Shown: piece after piece, positions 1-11,600 of the stretch
How positions within the stretch are numbered: position 1 is the stretch's first letter
Layout: every line of letters starts with the position of its first letter
Assembly: GCA_030490835.1 (NCBI GenBank)
Contig: CM059971.1
Span: 75,968,224-76,032,223, forward strand
Origin: Annona cherimola
Lineage: Eukaryota; Streptophyta; Magnoliopsida; Magnoliales; Annonaceae
Length of the DNA stretch: 64,000 nucleotides
Direction: 5' to 3'
Notes under the pieces: model-generated
Seen by the model: the letters and a program-made list of their open reading frames with translations, nothing else
What the model was told of the DNA's origin: nothing
Database searches by the model: none
Position numbers and translations under genes: made by a program

Positions 1-60
1 GCCGAAGTAATTGATGTTGGAGAGGATGCTCCACTTGCTAGTGATTTAGAAGAATCTTAG
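1..60 (+). other. Open frame entering from the left edge, 19 codons
   Basis: Frame 1 is open from the first base to a TAG at 58-60 and is acidic (it ends in ASDLEES). It could be the end of a coding exon or a chance frame. No domain is recognisable in so short a piece. It is followed by AT-rich DNA and is not in a shared frame with the gypsy gag downstream. Confidence 0.2.
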
Positions 61-422
61 TGTTAGCTAAAGGAAAAGGAGCCCTGGGACAAAACGATCT
101 ATACAATTCTTTTTGGTGCAATAATAGGTGTTTTAAAAAAAATATTATTGCACGTTTTTTTTTGAAAATGTAAATATTTACAAAAGCGAAAAAAAAGATA
201 CATTTTTTGAATGTTATACATGTATGATTTTTTTTATAGACAGAATCACATATGTGTCATGCATGTATACACAGATGTAAATGATGTACATTGTTAAGAT
301 AATAAAATATGTATATCTTTTGTTGACTCAGTATATTGACATGAAATTTTATTAGTTGCTTTGCATATCATAGTTATGATATGTGTGTTTAAAATTTAAA
401 TCTTTTTATATAGTAAGTAGAG
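61..422. other. AT-rich leader or flank before gypsy gag
   Basis: No coding signal. I looked for the end of a 5' LTR (TTACA) and a primer-binding site of the TGGTATCAGAGC type and found neither, and the stretch does not resemble the 3' LTR of the element that follows. Either the element has a long leader with its 5' LTR beyond the window, or its 5' end was replaced. The T-rich run ending in tatag just before the gag ATG could be an intron end, but this is only suggestive. Confidence 0.4.
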
Positions 423-1734
423 ATGGTGGAAGGACGAAAACTTGGACGTCCTAAGAAACGAAAAGTGGCTGAGATTCAAATGCAAGAGCAAAACCAACAA
501 CAGACCAGGCCACCGGAGGAGGAAGTGTCCAACTCACTTGTGAGAGCAGAGTCGGTGTCATCATCATCAGAAGATCCTATGCAAATTATGGATAAAAGAA
601 TACATGAGGTAGTACACGAAGCAATAGGTCAAGCTATGAATGCTATGGATCAACGATGGGCGGCCCGACAAGCTGATATGATGGAGAACTTTATGCGCTA
701 TCAAAGGGATAGGGAAGAACAAATGGCATAAATATAAATACTAGTGTTGGATCTACGCAACCAGAGGGTTTGATAAATATGGGTTTGGGGGCAATAGGAA
801 GAGAAAATTTTCAAAGTATTCCTGAACCAAGTCAAGGAAGGGTGAACCCAGTAAATGTAGATTTCAATAGAGTTGGTGCAGGATTAGGTACGACAAGAAT
901 AGCCGAAGAGGAGCAAATAGAGGCTAATCGTAAAGCTATTTCAGCATTTTTAGCACATCATCCCCCCAGATTTGTAGGTGCGCCGAATCCGACAATAGCA
1001 GAACGATGGTTGAAAGAGATGGAAAAATTATTTAGGATATCACCATGCACAGATACACAGAAGATAGATTGCGTCGTCCACTTATTAACTGACGAAGCTG
1101 ATGAATGGTTGACGACCTTGTCGAGTACGATGAAGAATCTTAATGAGGTAATATGGACGCAATTTGTGGAGGAATTCAAAAAAGAATATTTTTCAAGTAC
1201 CCTAATGGATAAGAAAATATTTGAGAGACTATATCAAGGCAAGATGAGTGTGACGGAGTATGCTACTAAATTTAACGCCTTAGTAAGATATGTGTCGTGG
1301 ATTGCGAATTCTCCTACACAAAAAGCACGTCACTTTCAGGATAGATTAAGGACCCATTTAAGGGAGAGTTTGGCTCTCTTTTTACTGGTCGATTATGCTA
1401 CCGCATTGGAAAGAGCAAGAGCCTTAGAAGCTGCAAAGCAAAGAACTTACGAGATTCAGCAAAATCGGAAGCGAATAGATTCAAATTTAAAGGAGAAGGA
1501 TAATCGGGGACAAAAATTTAAGCAGATGATGCTTGAAAAGGGCAAGAAAGAGAAAAAAGAGAGAAAGGAACTCCCCATATGCCCTAAATGTCAAAAGAAG
1601 CATAAAGGAGAGTGTCTAAAGAGGACCTTTCAATGTTATAAATGTGGACAAAATGGTCACCAAGTTAAGAATTATGGTGCTATTCAAGAAGTAAGACACC
1701 TCATTTAAGAAATCAGTCCCAGGTGTTTCTAGTG
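423..1734 (+). pseudogene. gag: gypsy gag (capsid/nucleocapsid), broken
   Basis: The capsid-like part is open from 770 to 1705 (312 aa) and contains a retrotransposon-gag core ending in basic, coiled-coil-like sequence. A first segment, 423-731, begins with a basic GRPKKRKV patch. The frames differ by one base, with the break between about 725 and 770. A CCHC knuckle near 1632-1673 reads CYKCGQNGH but has Tyr where the last Cys belongs. A second knuckle near 1724-1765 is crossed by a TAG at 1730 and has Arg in place of the last Cys. The frame also has a TAA at 1706. It cannot make a normal Gag. Confidence 0.85.
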
Positions 1735-1829
1735 TAACAAACTTGGTCATAGGATGACTGAACGTCCAAACTTAAGTCAAGGCAACCCGAATACAAAGGA
1801 AAGACTACCCAACAGAAACCGACATCAAC

Positions 1830-4800
1830 CTCGGTCGGCAAGGAATCCAAGCTCAGGTGCATGCGCTAACTCAAAATGAATCAAAAGAACAAGAGAAAAA
1901 AGTGGTGACAGGTACAATTTTTATTTTTGGATTCCCTGCCATGGCGTTGTTTGATTCAGGTGCAACACATTCATTTATATCATGTCAATTTGTAGCTATA
2001 CACAACTTAATTGTACATGAAACTGATACCAATGTACATGTAGAATCACCCGTATATAGGCTAGCCAGTGTTAATTAAGAATGTAAATCTTGTCCTATTA
2101 GGATGGAATCATACATCTTGGAAGCAGACTTGATACTGCTTCCTATGACTGAATTTGACGTCATATTAGGAATGAACTGGTTAAGTCGATGAGGCGCCAC
2201 TATAAATTGCAAACAAAGAAAAGTTTTTTTTTTCTACAATACCAGGGGAAGAAGTTTCTATTGAGAAATTGAAGAAATTAAAGGAGCCGGAAATATTGAT
2301 TTCGGCAATGACGGCTGCTAAGCTAGTACGTCGACAATGTGTGGCTTTCTTAGTTTCAATGCTATTAGTTGAAGGGAATCAGTCTATGTTGGAAAAAATT
2401 CCTGTGGTTTGCAAATTTCCAAATGTATTTTCAGAAGAGCTACCAGGGTGGCCTCCAGAAAGAGAAGTTGATATGACTATTGAAGTTTTACCGGGCACCG
2501 CACCGATTTCTAAGGTACCCTATTGTATGGCGCCTGCTGAGATGGCTGAGTTAAAAGTACAATTGCAAAAATTATTAGATAAAGGGTTTATACGTCCGAG
2601 TGTGTCTCCATGGGGTGCACCGGTATTATTTGTACGGAAGAAAGATGAGAGTTTTCGGTTATGTATCGATTATCGGGAAATGAATCAAGTAACCGTCAAG
2701 AATAAGTATCCATTGCCAAGAATAGATGATTTGTTTGATCAGCTTAATGGGGCCGTAGTGTTTTCTAAAATTGATTTGCAATCGGGTTATCATCAGCTTA
2801 GAGTGAGCTCGCAGGACATCTCAAAGACAGCGTTCAGGACAAGATACGGACATTATGAATTTTTGGTGATGCCTTTTGGGTTAACCAATGCCCCTGCAGT
2901 ATTTATGGATCTCATGAACAGAGTATTTCGAGAATATTTAGACAAATTTATAGTGGTGTTCATTGATGATATATTAATTTATTCTAAGTCAAAGGAAGAA
3001 TACTGTGAGCATTTGCGGATCGTATTAAATTGGCTAAGGGCAGAAAAGTTGTATGCTAAATTTAAAAAATGTGATTTTTGGCTAACGCAAGTTACATTTT
3101 TTGGGCATATCGTCTGTGCTGAAGGAATTAGAGTGGACCCACAGAAAATAGAAGCCGTAATGAAATGGCCAAGGCCAACCACAGCAACTGAAGTACGGAG
3201 TTTTCTGGGATTAGCTGGTTATTATCGGAGATTTGTTGAAGGATTTTCTAAATTATCTGCACCACTCACTAAGTTAACTCGAAAAGGAGTTAAATATAAA
3301 TGGACCGATGATTGCGAGTCAAGTTTCCTAGAACTTAAACAAAGGTTGATTCAAGCACCAATGTTAACAATTCCGGATAATAATGGGAATTTTGGGATTT
3401 ATAGTGATGCATCTCATCAAGGTTTGGGGTGTGTGTTAATGTAGAAAGGTAAGGTAATTGTATATGCTTCCAGCCAACTGAAACCCAATGAAATAAATTA
3501 TCCAATCCATGATCTGGAATTAGCAGTTGTAGTATTTGCCCTCAAAATTTGGAGACATTACTTGTATGGTGAGAAATGTGAAATATATACAGATCACAAG
3601 AGTCTCAAATACATTTTCACACAAAAGGAATTAAATATGAAATAGAGAAGATGGTTGGAATTATTGAAGGATTATGATATAACCATTCACTATCATCCCG
3701 GAAAGGCTAACGTGGTTGCAGATGTCTTAAGTCGGAATGTGAACCTTGCTCATTTACTTACATCAGAAGAAGGAATACTCCGTGAATTGAGGCAAATGGA
3801 TTTAATTGTTAGTATGCTAGGATTGCCGGTGCGATTATCTCAATTGCAGCTGCAGTCAACTCTATTCGAACAAATTAAAAGTGAATAATAAAAAGATACA
3901 GAATTGCAAGAACTAATGAATCGTATGAAAAATAAGAGAAACCCGGATTATACTGCTGATGAGTAAGAAATTTATAGGTATAAGGGTCGCCTTTGCATTC
4001 CAAATTCAAGGGAAGTGAAAGATTTATTGTTGAAAGAAGCTTGTTTTTCCCCTTTTTCGATGCATCCAGGCAACACAAAAATGTATAAAGATATTAAGCA
4101 AGGATATTGGTGGAATAATATGAAGAAGGAAATTACAGAATATGTTTCAAAGTGTTTAACTTGCCAAAAAGTTAAAGTAGATTATTAGAAAATGTCTGGA
4201 AAATTGCAGTCCTTAGAAGTACCTGAGTGGAAGTGGGATGATATTACCATGGACTTTCTAAAAGGATTGCCAAGGACCCAAGGCAGACATAATTCTTTAT
4301 GGGTAATTGTTGATCGATTATCAAAGGTGGCACATTTCCTTCTAATTAAATCAAGTTTTACGGCTGAAAGATTGGCTCGAATTTACTATAGAGAAATTAT
4401 GCGATTGCATAGGGTACCTAAGACCATTGTGTCAGATAGAGATTCCACATTTACTTCTAAATTTTGAAAGAGTTTACACAAGACAATGGGTACACAATTA
4501 AGGTTTAGCACTGCCTTTCATCCACAAACTGACGGATAGACAGAAAGAGTCAATCAAATTTTAAAAGATATGTTAAGAATGTGTACACTGGAATTTGAAG
4601 GAGCATGGGATGAATATTTATCTATTGCAGAATTTGCATATAATAATAGCTATCAAGCAAGTATTCAAATGGCTCTATTTGAAGCGCTGTATAAAAGGTG
4701 TAGAATACCTCTGAATTGGGATAAAGTGGGTATAAGAAGTTTAGCTCCTGATTTATCTCAGAGAATGGCAAAGAAAGTTCAAGTAATTCGCCAATGTATG

Positions 4801-5286
4801 AGAACAGCGCAAAGTAGACAGAAAAGTTATGTAGACTACAAAAGGAAGGATCTGAATATTCAAGTGGAAGATCATGTATTCATCAAAGTTACTCCAATGA
4901 AAGGGGTTACCAGATTTGGAAAAAAGGGACAATTGAGTCCCCGGTATATTGGTCCTTTTGAAGTGTTATAAAAGATTGAGAATTTGGCTTATAGAATAGC
5001 ACTGCCACCAGCCCTTGCCGCAGTACAAAATGTGTTTCATATATCAATGCTTTGGAAATGTGTGGCTAGCCCCGGTTATATTTTTGCCGCTGAATCACTT
5101 CCGATTCAAGATCATTTGAACTATGAAGAGAGACCCTTGAAGATTGTAGATTATAAGTAGCAAAAGTTGAGGAACAGAATAATTGAATATGTTAAAGTTC
5201 AGTGGAACCGATATCCAGACAATGAAACTACGTGGGAATTGCGAGAGGTGGAAAGGAAATATCCCCAATTAATTCTGGATGATTAA
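1830..5286 (+). pseudogene. pol: gypsy pol: protease, RT, RNase H, integrase, chromodomain; broken
   Basis: Domains in order: aspartic protease with DSGATHSFIS (about 1952-1981); reverse transcriptase with [12 protein letters not shown] at about 2953-2988 (the FIDD form of the YxDD motif); RNase H starting at [10 protein letters not shown] (about 3400); integrase with an HHCC zinc finger (about 4060-4170) and the D, D, E residues in MDFLKG, SDRDSTF and TERVNQ; and a chromodomain (WNRYPDNETTW, about 5206-5240) before the terminal TAA at 5284. From 2269 to 5286 the whole of pol stays in one frame, yet stops occur at 3442, 3643, 3886, 3964, 4186, 4465, 4537, 4969 and 5158, with more at 2076 and 2190 in the protease-side frame. 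A T-run near 2226 marks a frame change. The decay is by point mutation rather than deletion. Confidence 0.9.
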
Positions 5287-5323
5287 ATGGTTTCGAGACG
5301 AAACCTTTTTAAGGGAAGAAGAA

Positions 5324-7696
5324 TGTAGAGCCCGGTCAAAAAGTAAATAAATAAATTATATGTTGCTGCATGTGTACGTTTTCAGTGCACATGCAGAGCA
5401 CCAAAACATAAAAGGGGTGTAAGAGGGAGATCAGGCTCAAAAGTAAACGGAGAGGAAGAAAGAAGAAGAAGAAAGGAAGAAAGAGAAGGAGAAGGAAGAA
5501 GAGATGAGAGGGAGCCTGCCGTCCACGCCACCATCCACGCCACGGTCACCACCGGGTCGCTGGAGGTAAGGAAGAGATGATTGGTTATGTTGGGTTTTTT
5601 CAAATTTTATCTCAAATCATGCAATAAACATAGGGGTTTTGCTAAAATACCTTAGATAAACACGTATGGAAGTAAATTACACCAATTTGAGTAGTAGATT
5701 TTGGTATTTAGGGATCCAAGAGTTGAAATGAATAGGATTTTGATTTTATTTCCAAAAAATTAACAGGAAAATCATGGGGCTTTTGATAAACTCGTGAATA
5801 GGAGGATATTTGGAACCCAAATCATGAAAATGAAAGGTTAAAAATCAAGCCAAGTGTGAAATCAAAAATTCAAGAGGGGGTGTATCCAATTTTCTTGTTC
5901 CAAATCATGATATAGTAGTTGCATATGCTATTAGGATGTATTAGTTATAAATTAATATGCTCAATTTTAGGTAAAAAGGAGAAAATTAGAATTTTTCATG
6001 ACCCGTGGAAATTGGGCCGCCCCAAAAACGTGAGTAAAACATGGGGCTTTTGGAGTATTTGATTTAAATATTATTTATGGATAAATTTTAAGATATTTGG
6101 AGTGTTATAAATATAAAAGAAAAAATTTATGGAGAAGTTATGCTAGGTTGTGGATAGGGTACGGGTGTCGGAAATTTATGTGAAATTAGTGGATAACAAA
6201 TTCACATAGCATAAGAATGATTGATAAATTTTAAAATGCCTAACATATGTATCTTAAATAGGCACTTAATGAATAAAAAAAATTTTAAAAATTTATTATT
6301 AGCTTTCAAATCAATGCATCCGTAGCTATTAAAATTAGGATGCAATACATAGTGATTTAAGTCAATGCTTAGCCAAAATTGCTAATTTTGATAGGAAAAG
6401 AAAAAGAGAAAGTGCAAGACACAACCTGAGACTGTAAGGTAAGCAAACTTTTCAAATTCAATGATTTATTATGATAAAAATGTCTATTTTGTTATTTATT
6501 TTGAGAAAAGATGTTTGCAACAAATGTTCGTGTTATGTTTTTATTTATTTTCCTAGAAATATGTGCAAATCAAGTCATTTTCAAAGGTATTCTAATTAAA
6601 TTTTTATATAAACATTAAACAAATCCTTGGGAATGGCCATTACCCTTTTTTCCCTTATATATATATTTATGTTATTAAGGCATGTTTCAGATTTGATTTT
6701 TGGAAACGACCCTTCTTTTTATGATTAACCGAGCAAACCTTTTTTTTACGACATAAATGCACTTGACCATTTGTGTGGATGTGACTCATGCATGAGAATG
6801 AATGTAAGGTTTCGCCAAGGTTGTAATTGGACAGGTAGTCCATCCTTGACGTTGCCTAGTTGGTGTGCCTGACGTATGAGTGTGAGTGATCACTTGATAA
6901 GTGTCACCTACCAAAGAAAAAAAAAACTATGTCATTGAATGATGCATGTTGTGATTGCATTTCATCTTCATGCATACATGATATTTTATGGAGACGTTCG
7001 CGTTTTCCTTTTAAATAATGCTTGCTTACTGGGTTCTTTGAACTCACCGATTTTATTAAACAGTTGCAGAATGTACCGATTTCAAGAGCTATGGAGACTT
7101 CATTGGGTAGAAGGGCAGTGAAGTGAAGAGTCATGTGAGACTCTTGAGGATGTTTGACTCATTTTGTAATATGATAAACCTTAGAAGTGCTAGATTTTCC
7201 TTAGGTCTGTGAAATATGTGTATTGTATATATATATGTATATATTTTGCATGTATGGTGTGAAAAATACTTATAATATTAATCCTTTTATATTGTGTGAA
7301 TTGTATGGATATATGTATTGTACGTGATGAAAAATATGGGAGTATGGGATGTATGGTATGTTTTTGATGAAATTGTGAAAAAAAGGAGGTGTTTATGGTT
7401 ATGATGTGAAGAAAATGGGTTGTTTGTGATTATGATAAAGTAATACAGGTTATTTTTTATGTAAAGGATTGTATGATGAATGTTTGTATTTAGGAAACAT
7501 CCTAGTTACAGACGAGATGCTGCCGAAACTTTTATAAATATGTATATATATAAAAAAAAAATTAGACCACTTTTATTTATATTTGGTGTATAAATGTAAG
7601 TTAGGTTATGGACTTCACCACTTTTCAAAAGATTCCTGGCATGAAATCCTATGACAACCTCAAAGTTTTAAATATGTCATAGGTTGGGGCGTTACA
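5324..7696 (+). repeat. 3' LTR of the gypsy element (2373 bp)
   Basis: It starts TGTAGAGCCC directly after the polypurine tract and ends GGGGCGTTACA, giving the expected TG...CA ends with inverted TGTA/TACA tips. The length fits Tekay/Del LTRs. A TATA-like run lies near 6655-6668. The short open frames inside it carry no recognisable protein. The left boundary rests on the polypurine tract and the right one on the CA end; the other LTR is not available for alignment. Confidence 0.82.
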
Positions 7697-8576
7697 GTAA
7701 CACTCGGCTTTACCGACCAGTCGGTAAAGATCAAAACTCTGTTTAAGATCCAAGTATAAGCTCAGTCAAACCTTTGAAAACTTGTTAAGATATAATAAGA
7801 GAATAAAAATAGACCAAATGGAAATGGAAATGGATAGCCGTGAGTAAACATCAATCCGGAAGTCCGTTGCTATCACATGTGTCTGCAACTTTTGTAACGT
7901 CTCAAATTTGAACTCTCTATATTCCAGTACAACGTACATTAAAACATGAATCAACCTCTTTATATTACCATCTATTACCAAAATGCTGAGTTGAAATGAT
8001 GAAATTAAAGGATTATCATGATAATATAACTGATACCAGAAAATGAAATGTTTACATTAATTATAATGTAGATGATGTTAAATAAATAAATGAAATGAAT
8101 TTTATATCATGCATCAAAATATTAAAAATGAAATGGATTATATAAAGAGTGGTTTTATAGAATTTCCAAATATTACTTTTGTTAAAGGCTCATCCATTTT
8201 CGAAGTATCAAGTAATTCCTTTTCTCAATATTAACATAAAATACGCATTTTCCATTTGCACTCAATTTTGAGCTAGTACTCGTGAACCTTGTTTTATAAA
8301 AGAAGTATTGGATGCCATAGTAATAACGTCCTCGTATAAAACAAATGTAGAGGTATGATAGTTATTTAAATGTTTCTATTAATTGTTTAAAATTCCAAAA
8401 GTGAATGTCAATGAAGATTGTTATAGTCAATGATTTAGAAGATCTGTAATGGAAATCATTTTCCTATATAATAAAAAAATTTGAAAAACAGTTGAAATAA
8501 AGGCAAATTCGCCAAGAACTGGAGCATTATTTTGGAAAAATTTTCACTAGATTGTATAGCAAGGATGAAAATCTAC
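7697..8576. other. Non-coding stretch between gypsy LTR and MADS exon 4
   Basis: On the minus strand this is the start of intron 4 (or the lost 3' part) of the MADS gene. It is AT-rich. I searched it for the short exon 5 of AG/STK genes and found only a weak, stop-containing resemblance near 8254-8285. A short palindrome sits at 7708-7729. Confidence 0.5.
7708..7729. repeat. Perfect 10-bp inverted repeat with 2-bp loop beside the LTR end
   Basis: CTTTACCGAC and GTCGGTAAAG are separated by CA, 11 bp beyond the LTR terminus. It may be the tip of an older small transposon into which the gypsy element inserted. Confidence 0.6.
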
Positions 8577-8676
8577 CTTTTTGGATCTGATTCTGCTAAT
8601 GCCTTTCTCCAATCTGTTCTCAAGCTGCTTCAGCTCCTTGACAGTCATGGAGCTCAAGGCCTCTCCCATCAGGTGC
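8577..8676 (-). CDS. STK: MADS gene exon 4 (K domain)
   Basis: Exactly 100 nt, between acceptor TTTCAG and donor GTAGAT. It encodes [20 protein letters not shown] and ends RIRSKK. The lengths 182/82/62/100 are the canonical MIKC exon pattern. Confidence 0.93.
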
Positions 8677-11600
8677 CTGAAATTAAGATAAGGGTATGTG
8701 CTATAGGCAATAATAGCCGGAGCTTGGGGCTGCAAAACCCTTTGATCAAATATCATTACCTGTTTGCATTCTGTAAAATCCCAATTTGCTGGCGCAGTTT
8801 TGATGATTCCTGTTGGTAGTACTGAGATGATCCAAGCAGAAAGGTATCAGAAGACTGTATTTCAACTAAAGCATTGCAAGATCAAAAACATTTTTTTGAG
8901 CCATTGATAACCCTTTATTACAAAAATGGAGTGCTCATTTTCTTCTCAAGAAATATGAAATGAACTTTGTAACTAATTAGGATGGGAGAAAGATATCTTA
9001 CTTGAGAATTCACCTCTGCGGTGCATGATGAATTCGACGAGTCGGCGCTTGCCTTCTTGTACCTTTCAATGGTCGTCCTCACGCTGCAGCCACAAGGTTT
9101 GTTTGAAAATTTAAGTACCAAATTTACTAGAAAATGCTGTCAATGCTCTTGGTTTGATGGATTAAATACCCAAAACCAGTACTTAGCGCATATATTTTTA
9201 AAAAAAAACTATTTTCTTCTACGTTTATTTCGAATTTAAATTACGCTGTTTGGAAGTGAGATCTACACAAAGAAATTTGGTTCGTCATTGCACAAGACTG
9301 GTGACTAGGGCAATGTGCTTACTTACTGCTTATGAATTTAGGTCCCTTTAATGTTTTTGTTGCATTTGTTAATAATCGCACTTAAAATTCCAATTGCAAA
9401 ATTTTATTCGTTTGTGAATCAATCTCTTGACCAAAATTTACATTACAAAAGACATGGCTTAGAAACTTAAAAAAGCATCAGTAGGGCATGTTGGACTGAA
9501 AGGAAAGGGAAATAGAATTAATACAATTCATATTGTAGGGCATGAGCATGACCATATATACCATACTAACCTCATATTTTAATTTTGTTTGCCTTATTAC
9601 TTGCACCAGCATTATAATTTTCTTTTCATCTTCATTTTCTTTCTCCCAAAATTCAATATATCCCATGTTTCAGATTCGACTACGGCTATGGACGAATTAA
9701 AGAGGATAATACCCCATACCAGTTTGATGGGACCAGGACACGATTGCTTTATAGTTCATTGCAAGCCAAAGCAATCGAGTATGGGCTTGTAGAGCCGTGA
9801 AGTAAAATTTCCAATGAAGAATGGGCTTAAAAGGAATCAAGTATTAATACATTTTTTTTAAAAGAGTATTAATAATTTTTTAAGAATGTAGGGCCTATTT
9901 GAAACCAAATGTTCCATAAGTTTTAAATATAAAGATAATTATGTAAATTTAAATGTATTATAAATTTATATTGTATTTAACTCAAATTGGACCCTATATG
10001 ATCATGAAATTATAATCTACTCTACTAATTATATTTAGAATTATCTATTTTATTGGCATATTAATCTTCATCCAAATTGGATGTCTATGAGCTTCATTTG
10101 AAAATAGTACAAAATCAATGTAATAAAAGAAGCTTATTGCAAACAATAATTTTAAAGTTGTTGTTCACTAAATAAACTATATAGATATGATTTATATATG
10201 GGTAAATGATTGTATAAAATATTAATACATTCAAGTGAATATAAGACCCATATTTGAAGAAAAATGATCATATCTTATAAATACATATACATATATATAT
10301 ATATTACTCTCTTATAAATATTTACTAGTTCACACTACAAGACATTTTTTAATTATATAAATTATACTTTGTTTCATTTTTATCTAATTTAGGCCATATT
10401 ATCAGCTAAATGGTAATGTAATTGCTATCTTCTTTTAAAGAAGGTAATTGCTATCTTTAACAACAGTCTCCTGAAGTAATTTTAAGTTGATGTTTTGCTA
10501 TCATATTAGTGGAAGATTACATCCTTAGAGATTATTAATATTTTCTTATCTCCTGGACCTTTAATACTGTAATTTTTTATTTTTTTATTTTTACTTATGC
10601 AACCTATGTCAACTGTTTTGGAACGCTGTTATCTATATATTTTTAGTGAGTAAATAAAATGATGTGCAGGTTTTCCTTTTTTTCCTGTATTTCTCTACAG
10701 TAACTCAATAGGTAGGAATGCAATCTTGCTAGTTACGCTTCTTACAACACGGTTAAATTCATTGCTTAATAATTTTTCTCACTTTCTCCTTTTACGCATA
10801 TATCATTCATGAGATTAATTAATCTCATGCATGACAACTTTTTCAGCCCTTTAAGCTTTCTTGTTTTCATAAATCTACACGGTCCCCTTATTTTTCTCCA
10901 TATCTGAGGCATCCTATTAGCTAGGATCTTATTAAACAATTTATCCAACTAATTAACGTTTTAAAATAAATTTTCAATGAAATTGACATTAATTTCACTC
11001 TTGGTAGAAAGGCATTCTATAGTTCTTCAAATGTTCTTTCACTTCGGGACGCAATTTCATTCAGCCATATGACCTATTAAGATATCTTTTGAAGTTTAAG
11101 TGTTGTATTTCTAGTCAATCAAGGTATAGATTAGTATTCAATAAAAAAAAAAAGGTATAGCCTAGTAGTATGACATGTGGGTGTATATTTTTTATCCCGG
11201 CCTCAAGAACCTGCTGGAGCGTGGTCTTTGTTATAATCCAATATAATAAATAAATAAAGTTTTTTATTTTTATCTGAATGGCTATAGACGTATTTTCGTG
11301 CATAAATAACTGCACTGACACTCATCGAAAAATTTTATTAATGTCTTCTTTTATGCTTTTGAAATATTTTTCCATTTTAAAATCCTGTCTCGATATCTAT
11401 TGTTTCATTTTTCTTTTATTTATAAACATTTTTATAAAATATCTACACTAATACTCCTCGAATTTTGATCACCCAATTTCGGTAATTTTACTATTTTTTG
11501 TTTCATGTATTGAAACATCAATGATTATGCATATAGATATACAAGACGATTATGTACATCTACATATACTATACGCTATAGTATATCTGACTCAAAATAA

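Larger units (their letters stand above)
423..7696 (+). mobile_element. Ty3/gypsy chromovirus (Tekay/Del-like), 5' LTR outside window, defective
   Basis: The order gag, zinc knuckles, protease, reverse transcriptase, RNase H, integrase, chromodomain, 3' LTR is readable on the plus strand. The C-terminal chromodomain and the long LTR with TGTA...TACA ends point to the Tekay/Del lineage of chromoviruses. The purine-rich run AAGGGAAGAAGAA at 5311-5323 abuts the LTR. The LTR ends at 7696 and is followed by GTAAC, which should be the target-site duplication but cannot be checked without the left end. The coding part is dead: three frame changes and at least 13 in-frame stops. It lies antisense to, and beyond exon 4 of, the MADS-box gene. 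Confidence 0.93.

Noticed and set aside
8254..8285. Minus-strand stretch CACGAGTACTAGCTCAAAAT resembling exon 5 of STK
   Set aside because: It needs two indels, has a TAG in the natural frame and lacks a convincing acceptor. Probably chance similarity, though a decayed exon cannot be excluded.
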